From Mycteria americana (taxonomy: Eukaryota; Chordata; Aves; Ciconiiformes; Ciconiidae): DNA of 64,000 bases. Below, one piece after another: positions 12,901-23,168 of this stretch. Each line of letters opens with the position of its first letter. Position 1 is the first letter of the stretch. The notes below the pieces were generated by a model that did no database searches, had not been told where the DNA came from, and was given only the letters and a program-made list of their open reading frames with translations. Made by a program: the position numbers and the translations under genes. The stretch lies in assembly GCF_035582795.1 (NCBI RefSeq), contig NC_134373.1, forward strand, positions 19,056,001-19,120,000, written 5' to 3'.

Positions 12901-15540
12901 GGCAAGTCTTCTCAAACTCTGAAGATGTTATCTGGAAAATTAAGGAGCTGCAATTGAACTCAGTTTCTGGACAAGCGTGGTAAATACTGAGGAGGTTTAT
13001 TAATTCATCAAAGCTCCTTGTGAGAGGGTCTAAATCTTTCTCTGGAGGCCGGCATAGAAAGAATTAACTTTCTCCTTCTTCCTGTAGAAATGATCACAAC
13101 TGCGTACCCTGCATGGAGGGAAGAGGCAGCTGTAATGAATTATTTATCTGTAGCACACTGTAAGAGGGATGTGCTGTGATTAATTGTAGAGCTGGGCAGA
13201 AATGGTTTCCTTGTCCCAAAAGATTTTTGAGATTAAAAATGTGTTGCTATTCCACACTGGGATAAAACCAAAACCCCTTTAAAAGATCTTAGAAATAGAG
13301 AGAGAGCAAAGGCCACCTACAAAAAACCCTCATCAGTGGTATGTGTAGGACTCTCCTGCAACATGAAAGCCCAACAGAAAATTTTAACACCTATGAAGAA
13401 AGTTTGGTAGAGAATTCATGGGGTCTGAACCATCCCATTCAACCTCCATATCCTTGGAGAGTGCTCTAGGGAGGAGACCAACACGCTGGAGCAGGGACAT
13501 GAACCTTGTTGATCTCACATGAATGCTGCCTCTGCTGAGCTGGGACGGGGCTTAGCTCTTGGCTTTTCGTGCTGCCTGTCTCACTTCAGCAGAAGAGTCA
13601 TGACTGGTTCTACCCGTTTACTTGGTCCTCAGAGAAGCAATTCATTGTTTACACTGACTTTTCTGGTTTTACAGCTAAATGCTGGAGAACTGAATGATCG
13701 TTTATAAACTTTTTGCCTTCAGATGGGAAACCTCCTGTTTTAAAAAGCTTACGTGGAAGTGATTTTTTATTTTCTGAATCATTTCCCCCCACATGTCTCA
13801 TAAATAAGAAGCTTTTGTCTAGTTTTTTTGTCAACACTTCCAGTTTAAACACGTAGCCTGACCATACAGGAGTGCCCTGCTATATTTTTAAGGGAGGCTG
13901 AGAACTGATTCACTAGATATGACATAGCAGAAACTTCAGAAGTTGAATCTACTCCATCTAAAATCATTGTCCTGTTCCATAAAAGGAACAAGAAAAGCTT
14001 TGCCATATCTTTATTACAGCTGTAGAAGTTCATACTTGACATAGTTTCTCCCCAGGGTACAACTGCAGTAAGGAAAAAAATTATGCTGACTGAAATAACT
14101 TGAATGTATATAGATTAAAAACATATGGTCTTTTCAGTAGTGGGTATGAGTTGGTGGGGCTGGGTACCTCCTGAGATTTGTGAGGAGATGTGGCAGATCA
14201 GATTGATCCTTTTCCTGGCACCAGTAGAAGGATGTAAGAAAAGCACCAGGTGTCTCCTTTGGTCTTTTTTGAGACTAAGCAGCCAGAAATAAAAAGTAGT
14301 GCAGCAATGATTTCAGAACATTTTGCAAAGAATATGCACTTCGAAGCTTTTTGAACACTGGGACATTTCTCTGATTGAGAAATATTTTGAGCCACATGAG
14401 CCAGATTCAGTTTCCATGAGTGTGCAGAGATCACAGGCTAGCTAAATTCCAGCCTAGTCCAGCTAGCAGCCATGTGTAAGCGTGACATCCCCAATCCATT
14501 ACCTCCTCTCAATTCCCTGAAGGCTGGCAAAAGTTACAAGAGTAATGTTGTTAGGATCTGAAGCCTTCTTAGTCAGATGTTCAGAATTAAATGTGTATAG
14601 TAAAATGAATGCCTGGGCTTGCCAATACATCTCAACTCTGGTCCAGAAGGCTTACACTGATGAGTCAGGTGGCCAGTCAGTCTGAACTATCAGCATAGTT
14701 GAATGCAAACAGGACCAATGCAAAACAAGGCCTGAGACTGACAAACCCAGCAAATGTGAGCAACTGGTGGCACTGCTTGTACATCATGTGGCCACCAGTG
14801 AGGCTCAGGCTAACCTGCGGCTGATGAAGGCTTTAGGAAACAAATTGCAGGCTGGCAGTGACCACAGATCTGGGTGTCCCTGTCTGGATGTGACCACTGC
14901 TGACAACATCCAGATATTTCATCACCTTTTTATTACATACAATGGATTTTAAATTTAGGAAAAAATCTTCAGAAGAACAGGCCAGAGCCATGCTCTTGCA
15001 GTTCTGGCTATGTGCACGCCTTTGAAAGCGCACGGCTGTCTGCCTCTGGGATGGGCAAGCTCTGTTGCAGGCCTTAGATCACAGGTGACAGACAAAACAG
15101 CATCAGAGATGACAGTGACAACATGCAGACAGGATGTAATGCTTTTTTTCTTTTTTTTTTCTTTCACATTTATGATTAGCCCCAGAGTTGTGATAGTCCT
15201 TTTCTCATGTGGCTCTTGCTCTAACAATTCACACCTGTGAAGTCCCAAATCAGATTACCAAATCTATTTGATTTGACACTACATTTGAAAAGCAACCAGA
15301 AGCACCAGGTGGTCCATTTCTTAAGTGAGACGTGACATTAAGAGTGTTCAACAGTCCTGTCCCATTTTTTTGAACTGTCTGCCTGGTCACATTAAAATGA
15401 AAGTCACAGTGCTCACAGTGGTGGTTACAATTCCAAAATTTTACAAAATCTTGGACCTTTTATAAGACATCACCCTGTTGCATGCACTGTGTTTTGGGGT
15501 CTAGTCACTCCAGCATGAGAAAATGGGTTTGATAACCCAT
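6930..15540. other. MTX2-HOXD1 intergenic DNA, no gene seen
   Basis: The DNA is AT-rich and only short open frames occur on either strand, none with family resemblance. I see no tRNA, homeobox or recognisable exon. In mammals the corresponding interval carries long-range HOXD regulatory DNA, but I cannot point to a specific element here. Confidence 0.5.
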
Positions 15541-15544
15541 TGGT

Positions 15545-16525
15545 GTCGTGGTCTCCATTCTCCTAGAGAAACTGGCTGCTCGTGGCTTGGACGGGTGTAC
15601 TCTTCGCTGGGTAAAGAACTGGCTGGATGGCCGGGCCCAAAGCGTGGTGGTGAACGGAGTTAAATCCAGTTGGTGGCCAGTCACAAGCAGTGTTCCCCAG
15701 GGCTCAGTACTGGGGCCAGTTCTGTTTAATATCTTTATCAATGATCTGGACAAGGGGATCGAGTGCACCCTCAGTAAGTTTGCAGATGACACCAAGTTGT
15801 GCGGGAGTGTTGATCTGCTGGAGGGTAGGAAGGCTCTACAGAGGGATCTGGACAGGCTGGATCGATGGGCCGAGGCCAAGTGTATGGGGTTCAACAAGGC
15901 CAAGTGCCAGGTCCTGCACTTGGGTCACAGCAACCCCATGCAACACTACAGGCTTGGGGAAGAGTGGCTGGAGAGCTGCCTGGCGGAAAAGGACCTGGAA
16001 GTGTTGGTCAATAACCAGCTGAATATGAGCCAGCAGTGTGCCCAGGTGGCCAAGAAGGCCAGTAGCATCCTGGCTTGTATCAGAAACAGCGTGGCCAGCA
16101 GGACTAGGGAGGTGATTGTCCCCCTGTACTCAGCACTGGTGAGGCCGCACCTCGAATACTGCGTTCAGTTTTGGGCCCCCCACTACAAGAGGGACATTGA
16201 GGTGCTGGAGCGTGTCCAGAGAAGGGCAACGAAGCTGGTGAAGGGTCTGGAGCACAAGTCTGATGAGGAGCAGCTGAGGGAACTGGGGTTGTTTAGCCTG
16301 GAGAAAAGGAGGCTCAGGGGAGACCCGAAAGGGCTGTCAAGCATTGGAACAGGCTGCCCAGGGAAGTGGTGGAGTCACCATCCCTGGGGGTATTTAAGAG
16401 ATGTAGATGTGGTGCTTAGGGACATGGTTTAGTGGTGGACTTGGCAGTGCTAGGTTAACGGTTGGACTTGATGATCTTAAAGGTCTTTTCCAACCTAAAC
16501 AATTCTATGATTCTTTGATTCTATC
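15545..16525 (+). mobile_element. CR1 LINE fragment with partial reverse-transcriptase frame
   Basis: The open frame 15548-16432 reads as CR1 ORF2 from within the reverse-transcriptase domain. It contains [16 protein letters not shown] and FADDTKL, the latter with the YADD-like catalytic box in FADD form, then [11 protein letters not shown] and [15 protein letters not shown]. After RRLRGD, around 16318-16335, the sequence jumps to a GCCCAGGGAAGTGGTGGAGT block. Roughly 200 bp of the usual sequence is missing, so the C-terminal end is out of register. The 3' end carries the typical GGACTTGATGATCTTAAAGG..CCAACCTAA block and ends in short ATTCTATG/ATTCTTTG direct repeats at 16501-16525. The copy is 5'-truncated and internally deleted, hence not autonomous. 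Confidence 0.95.
15548..16432 (+). pseudogene. CR1 ORF2 remnant (reverse transcriptase, truncated)
   Basis: About 294 codons remain open. The 5' part, including the endonuclease domain and the N-terminal palm, is absent, and the C-terminal region is shifted by an internal deletion. The FADD catalytic motif is intact, but the palm is incomplete. It is annotated as a remnant, not a working gene. Confidence 0.85.
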
Positions 16526-16529
16526 TACC

Positions 16530-19500
16530 TACCACACTTTTACTCGGATGAATTTCTAAAGGGAAAGATAGATGGTTTTTATTGATAGGCTTTTAACACT
16601 GTTTGATAATTATCATTGGATTTGATATATTCGGATGTTGAAGAAAATGTCACCCCACATAAATGGTATAATTTATAAATCCATAAATGTGTGGGGTTTA
16701 AAAATAATTATTCCAATATCTATGCTTAACATATGGATCTGATACTAGAGATTGCCAGGATTAGAAACTGTTTCCATTATCTGAATAGTAACTTGGCAAA
16801 ATCTGATCTGAGTAGTCATTAAAAAATTTAGTGAGATTTTTATCTATTTTCAAATACCACTCTAAACTTTATTGTGTTTAATCTAGCTTACTTGTTAAAG
16901 GAAAATAAAAAGGGGCATTAGGAATGTAGATTTAGTGTACCACAACCATTAAGATGAAGGGTAATGGCTGGGAAGCCTTAGCTCTCAGGTTCTCCTGCTA
17001 TACTAATGTCACCAAAATCATATTACTTGGGCACAGACGTTTTTCATAGGCTGTATGGGCAGAAGGAATGGTTCCTTTTGCCCAGCAGAAGCAGCTCTCC
17101 TGATCCACTGAATTCACACATGGGTGTAATTTTATGCACACCCACAGCAGCATGGATCGATGCATTGCAAAGGTCTTTGTTCTCCATGTAAGGGCACAAG
17201 CACCCCGGTTAGGTATGTCCCCCATGCTGGTGGGTGTAGGGGTGTCACTCTAAGGCCAGGGCCATGGGCCAGACTGCTTGAGTTAGACCTGTTAAACATT
17301 TTCATAAGGCATGATATGCCATCCTGGTTAAAAATGCCTCGGTTTCCAGAATAAACTGAAATTTCTTGTGGTTTATTATTTGTAACACTATGCTTTCTGA
17401 TGAAGTGCAGTAAAAACATCTATTTTCCAGGTGGTGGGAAGTCTGATAGGCTGGTAGAGAAGGAACTGACTGTATTTGTTCATGTATTTGTTTGTTTACT
17501 TAAACTGCTGGTTTTCAATCTGCTAATCACCAGGGGCTGTTGCCTTTAGAGGAAACAAAAACACAAGAAAAACAAAATCGTTTATGAAAAGCTATTTTGT
17601 GGGCCAGTGATCTAATTTTTTTCAGTATAAAGGAAGCCTTGTCCTGCTTACAAATAGTTCTCAGGACTGTATCTCTACCTGAGATTTTAGCACTCCATGC
17701 AGGCATAAGTTTAAGCCAAGAAAGATTCACATGTTGCACAGCTGAGGGTTACTTTGTTCACTTGGCTGGTGCTCAAGAACAGCAAATTATTTCTGGATAA
17801 AACGAAAATACAATAAGACACTGGCTCTGGGAAGTATATTTTCCTATATGTTGCCCAGAATTATTTGGGGAGCATTTTAGAGATATGGTTGGGGAGGAGG
17901 GTGAATAACAGACATTGTTACGATAGGGAGCAGAATGATTTGTCATTTGGTTCACCTTTCTTTCTTTCAACAGGGTGCCTTTTCCTGACCAAAGACTCCT
18001 CTAGTTCACTGACATTAGGAAAAGTCATAAAAAACGATGGTTGAGATTGAGTGAGTCACATATACATATAGCTATATGTAGCCATATATCGCCAATAGAA
18101 AAGAATGCATTTCCCCTAAACTTCAGTCACCTCTTAATGATAAACTGGTAACAACCATGTCTTATTTGGGGTTTCGCTCCATACCTCTTTCTCCTTGGTC
18201 ATCAGGGATTTGCAAGTATTCTCGGGATTTCCTTGGAATTTAGGCTAACAGAGCGGTGCAGGACAAATCATAAGTATGATTTATTAGCTGTTAGAGACAA
18301 GTGCTTGGAACTACAAGGAGGTCTTTCCATTTTGTAATTTTGCCTGCAAAGTTTTTTCTTAAAAGAGGTAATAGTCTGTTCTCCTCTACTAATAATCTGT
18401 ACCGTTTTATGCGTAAGCCACCGTTCCAGGTTTTACCAATAAATAGAGGAAATGGCACACTTTTAAAAGGAGATTAAAATGTGGTGATTGGGTTGCATAT
18501 TTTTGTTTTCTGGCTTACTGCTTTGTTCTTTCATGCTCAAAATAAACCTGTATATGCAGCTCATACCATAAACCAGAGTCGTTGGTTTGACCCTCGGCAA
18601 AGCGTTCCCTGTGCTGTATTTACAAGCGATAACATACTCATTCAATTCTGCATGGGAAGCCAGATACCCAAGCAAGCCTGGGTTCTTGCCTAAGCTTGGT
18701 TTTCAAAAAGGTGTGATTTTCTGTTATCACTTACCTATCCAAAGGATATGAAATCTCTACATTCACATACACCACTTAGGAACAGTAATTTTACAACTTT
18801 TTTCTCCTTGGAAGCCTTCCAAATCAATATTTTTGTTCTGTTTCAGGCAAAATGGGAACACATAAAAAAAGTTATTTTATTCATATCCCGTTTTAGTCTG
18901 TGGCCCTTTGAGCAATAGTCAGTAGGCAAAAATTAATATATGACTGAAATAGAATGATCTTTCTGTGGTTTCTAATGATGTTTGAGGGAAAATAAGGCCA
19001 GGAAATAGTATTTTCATAATTTGTGATCAATTATATGGTGGTGGGTGTCTACTGAGGCAAGTCTGGAATATTTTGTTCCGATTGCGGTGAGAACTGCAGC
19101 TTGTGCTCTTACCTCTGTCTGCCTAACGTAAAGCCTGTTTCCAACTGCTCAGCGTCACACTGAATATGTGTGAAACACAACTCTTGGGATTAATGTTGAA
19201 TAGTGAATCTCAGACTTTATCTATCATTTATTTGTCTCATGTGTGCACCCATGTATATCACAGGCATTTTTATTTAATTATTCAGGAATTGGCACATGAC
19301 TTGCATTAGCTCCTTCCTCTGGGTATCTTGCTGACAGAACGGTGCAAAGGAGCAATATCTAATTCTCATACAGTTAAAACTGTTTGTGAAGAAGAAAGAT
19401 CCTGTCATGTGGCCCTGTCATGTGAGCAGAAATTACACTTAATACTAAGTACCAGTTCTTAAAACAGAAAATAGTTGTGTTCATACCAGCAAATTGATTC

Positions 19501-21560
19501 AGACTGCTATAAAAGAGTTGTAAGGTTTCATCTTAATTTGCAAGTAAATCTCTATATATTCAGGCTATGTCATTTTGATGGATACAGAACTGTGCACTGC
19601 TACAAGGCCAGCACATGTATTTATTTATTCAGGAAAATATATGGCATGAAAACATTCATTATAAAAGACTTAGTGTGCTGTAATGGCCTGATCCAGCACC
19701 ACTGAAATCAATGAGAATCTTTCTTTCCATGTTGGTAGTGCAGAAGCATGCCAGCAGTGCGGAAAACGTTCCTCTGGCCTGAAGTGCCTAGCACAAATGT
19801 CAAAATCATTAGGAAAATAAAAGGCTGACAAACCAGCAACCCCATAGACGTGACAAATTTGGAGGCAATTGAAAACACAGCTGTTTTCTAAAGTTCGCAT
19901 GTGAACCATATGCTCTTAGAAAGATGGGTTATTCCGGCTACATGTCTATGCTTATTTGTTGTTTAAAAAAACAAGGAGTACTAACAGGAGACTTGGTAAA
20001 AATGTACCTTAAAAGCAGCTGGAAAGGGTTGGTTAGTAGTTGACTTGCCTTTAATATTCAACTTGCAAAACAAATTTGATTTACTTGAATTTTCATTAAT
20101 TTTACCAGATTTTGCTTTATTCTGCTTTAAATAGCATCTTCTCAAAAACAGGTGGCAGAAATATTATTTTCTATTTTTTAATGAATGATCAGCCTGCAGT
20201 ATAAATGCTTGTTCGGTGTCATTACTTTAATAAAGAACTGCAAACCACATATTTTGTTTGCAACTAGTTTCACACGAGTACTTCAGTCCTGAGAATTTTT
20301 CAGCGATAACCCATGAAGTGAATCAGCCAGTGGGACGTGAACCGTAACGCCATATACAGGACAAAAACATCCCTGCGTGCATGCACAGCCGCGAGCCTCT
20401 AGCTTTATTGTAGTTTCCAGGTACAGTCGGGGTATGATGTGTAACCAAACACGTCTGTCTTGGGAGGTGCCCTCCCTCAGATGCTCACTGCGGGGCCACC
20501 CGTCTCCTTGCTGAGGAGGCCTCCTGCCCCCACTCAGCCGTGGGCCTGCTGCCACAGCATCACCCCAGCGTGCCTGCCCGGCCTTTGGGAGTACGCTGTT
20601 TCCCAGGGCTCCCACCAGCCTCTGCTGAAGCTGCCATCGGCGGTGGCTTCCCAGTCCCTCGGCAGAAGAGAAGTCTTCATAGGAAAGCCTGTAAGCAGAG
20701 GGGCACCTTGGGGAATGGACGGCGTAACGGAGACTAAGTACCCTCTACATTGCGGACTTTCTGACTTGAGACATCCATCTTCATCTTCTCTCAGTGTTTC
20801 TTTTGCCCAGCAAGCATCCAACAAAGGCCAACAGCTGTCGGTGTCTGGGACTGGCTTCCAGACAGGGACCCAGTGCTTACAGGTCCCCTGAGATCCATCT
20901 CCTCTGGTGCTACAATTTTTTCTTCACCCCAAAGTCCAACACCCAGCAGAAATCTGGAGCAAAGAGAGAGTTGTCCAAAATCGTTTTGTCCCACAAATAA
21001 ATAAAATCACCTTCCTGTAAATCCAGATGCCATTCCTCTCCGCATTGCTGTTATGCTTTCCCAGTCACAGGCGGGAAGAGTCTAAACTCGGCTCCTTTGT
21101 CCACTTCGATACTGTTATTTTATCTCTGGGAAAGATGAAATCGGGAGAAGTGAGGATCACTGGTGAATTTTGCACTCGTATGGGGTAATCAGTCGTTGTC
21201 ACTCTTTTTGAACAAGTACCCCAAGTAAAAGACCCAGGCATCCTCTTGGTCTTTTGCTGGCAGGGGTTTGTGGTCAAACCCAAGCATCTTTCTGCACTTC
21301 AACAGGTCTTGAGGTTTTGCATGTGGTAAGATTTGTTGCAAACTGATTTAATATTGTCCATTTCTTTAACCATAAGATACAATCGAGCCTGGGAGAGCTG
21401 GATGATCTCAGAGTCTGGCCCTAGATGCTCCAAGAGGCTTTATATTGTCTTGTCCTTGCCCAGGCACGTGCGAGAGGTACTGGGAGCCAGCAGAGCGGCT
21501 GCTGGCCGGTCCCGGGCAGCCCAGAGCCTCTGCAAGGAAAATCCCAGCACCTCTGCAGTT
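16530..21560. other. Intergenic DNA downstream of HOXD1, no gene seen
   Basis: The DNA is AT-rich with short open frames only. It is the 3' side of HOXD1, where paralogous HOX1 genes often carry retinoic-acid-responsive enhancers. I could not find a clean DR5 or DR2 pair of half-sites by eye. An 18-bp perfect AT-rich palindrome lies at 18063-18080. Confidence 0.5.
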
Positions 21561-21589
21561 TGAATGGGAAGAGGTGCTCCTCCTAAGTT

Positions 21590-21595
21590 TTTATT
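21590..21595 (-). terminator. Candidate HOXD1 poly(A) signal (AATAAA)
   Basis: The minus strand reads AATAAA about 650 bases past the HOXD1 stop codon. It is the first canonical hexamer that I see on that strand downstream of the gene. Support is positional only. Confidence 0.4.
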
Positions 21596-22242
21596 TCTTT
21601 TAAAACCTTCCCTCACAGTTACTGAACAGATTTTGGACTAAATCAGCCACATCAGGAAAAGGAATGGGCACGAATGAGGAACGAATACAAGCATAAACAG
21701 CCTCTTTTTTTGCAGCAGTGTTGCGAAGGGTAGGGCAGAAGACAAGGGCACTTTTTTCAAAAGGGGATCTTGGACTCCTACCGGTAGCGGTGACCCTGCT
21801 CTCCCCTGCTCTGCGTCCTCGGGGTTTCTTCCCCTCTTCTGCATGAACTTTGCCTGAGCCTGCGGATCTCTCTTTTTAAATGCAAAACGAAGAAGGGGTC
21901 GGGAGCTTGGGGCAGCCCCCCGTGCACCCACCGCCCCGCGGACCCAGGGCAGCTGGCGGAGCTGCTCGCTGCTCTGCCCGGGGGGAGCGGCAGTCCCCGT
22001 TAGCTCCCAGCTGCGCCGGCCCGCTGCCTCGGCCCGGCCCGACATTGAGCAGCAGCGTTTCGGGCTGGCACCTTTCCCTGAATTCTCATAAATAAAACTG
22101 CAAAGAAGTCGCAATAGAAAAAACAGCGGAGCTGCGTCGCGGCGGTCCCGCGCGAAAGGACACCTCGGGTGCCCCGCCGGCCGCAGCTTCCAGCCCTGCC
22201 CCGACGTCCCCGGCAGACCCCTCCGTGGGGGGCGGCGGGGCC

Positions 22243-23107
22243 TCATGCGGGGCCGCCCGGGGCACCCGTGGGCGCGGCGGCGGGGGCGGCCAGCGCCTCC
22301 CGCTCCCGCTTCTTCTGCTTCATGCGGCGGTTCTGGAACCAGACCTTCACCTGGGCGTCGCGGAGGCGCAGCGAGCGGGCCACCTCCAGGCGGCGGGCCC
22401 GCGACAGGTACCGGCTGAAGTGAAACTCCTTCTCCAGCTCCGTGAGCTGCCGGGTGCTGAAGCTGGTGCGTGCGGGGCAGGCGGGAGGTTCCCCCCCGCA
22501 CGGCGCCGCGCCGCCTGCAACGCCGAAAAACACCGCGCTTCAGCGGGGCAGGGGAAGGGAATGGGGCGGGGGCCGGGGCCGGGGCCGGGGCCGGGGCAGG
22601 AGGGGGGCAGAGGGGAGCCGGGATGGGAGCAGCCCCCGCCCGCGCCCCGCCGCCCCACTCACTTCTCCCGGGCGGGCTCCGCTTCGCTCGCATCCACTCG
22701 AAGGTGCGGGGCGCCGCCGGGGCCGCCGCGGGGGCCGGGCAGCCGGGCGCGGTCCCGCGGCAGGGCGAGAGGCGCCGCAGCCCCCCGCCGCCCGCGCCGG
22801 AGCAGAGGCAGGGGCGACCGGGCTCCGGCGGCGGAGGCGGCGGCGGGCGGCCGCTCCCGGGGAAGATGGACGTGGCGAAGCCCGGCGGCCCGGCTCCGCC
22901 GGTCGGCCGGTAGCCGGGGCCCGGCGCCGCGGGGGGGGCGGCCGCGTACCCCGCCGCCCCCGCGCAGGCAGGCGGCAGGGGGGGCGCGGCGCTGGCCGCG
23001 GTGCCCAGCGCCAGGAAGGCGCCGTCCCCCCGGCGGGGGTAGGGGGGCTGCGGGGTCCCGCGGCACAGCCCGGGCGGGAAGGCGAGGGGAAAGTACCCCA
23101 GCTCCAT
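22243..23107 (-). CDS. HOXD1: Homeobox protein HOXD1 (two exons)
   Basis: Exon 1 is 23107-22663 and exon 2 is 22514-22243, joined in phase 1 (AGAA|GTGAGT donor, TTGCAG|GC acceptor), giving 238 residues. The start has a Kozak-like GCCATGG. The N-terminus retains a GDGAF motif and an FATSIF motif comparable to YATSAVF of mammalian HOXD1. The TFEWM hexapeptide (residues 135-139) contacts PBX. The homeodomain is about residues 160-219, with helix 3 [20 protein letters not shown]50 and N51 are kept, but residue 47 is valine instead of the usual isoleucine. HOXD1 is an anterior-class nuclear transcription factor active in early neural and mesodermal patterning. Oddities are short length (mammalian about 328), loss of the usual MSSYLEY-type N-terminus, extreme Ala/Pro/Arg content and many homeodomain changes. 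A HOXB1 assignment is possible from sequence alone, but the MTX2 and HOXD3 neighbours decide for HOXD1. Confidence 0.9.
22515..22662 (-). other. HOXD1 intron (148 bp) with GGGGCC repeat
   Basis: The intron is bounded by GT at 22662-22661 and AG at 22516-22515 on the minus strand. It is very short. The plus strand at about 22567-22595 holds four perfect GGGGCC units plus partial ones, a likely G-quadruplex former on the non-transcript strand. The transcript carries the complementary GGCCCC run. Confidence 0.85.
22563..22598 (+). repeat. GGGGCC hexanucleotide repeat
   Basis: Four perfect tandem GGGGCC units are flanked by imperfect copies, all within the HOXD1 intron. Runs of four guanines spaced by two cytosines satisfy the simple G-quadruplex pattern. 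Confidence 0.85.
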
Positions 23108-23143
23108 GGCCCGCGGGGCAGCGCCGCTCCCCGCACCCCGCCG

Positions 23144-23168
23144 GGGCAATATTGCCCTAATATAGGGC
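23144..23168 (-). promoter_or_regulatory. HOXD1 proximal element: overlapping palindromes with TATA-like core
   Basis: The perfect 14-bp palindrome GGGCAATATTGCCC (23144-23157) overlaps an inverted repeat GCCCTA-ATA-TAGGGC (23154-23168). On the gene strand the second part reads CCCTATATTAGGGC, the only AT-rich island in a GC-saturated region and a TATA-box candidate about 50 bases before the HOXD1 ATG. If used, it would leave a very short 5' UTR. The motif is seen directly; its function is inferred. Confidence 0.45.

Noticed and set aside
18063-18080. 18-bp perfect palindrome TACATATAGCTATATGTA
   Set aside because: It sits in an AT-rich TA/CA-alternating stretch where palindromes arise easily. 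No gene or motif context.
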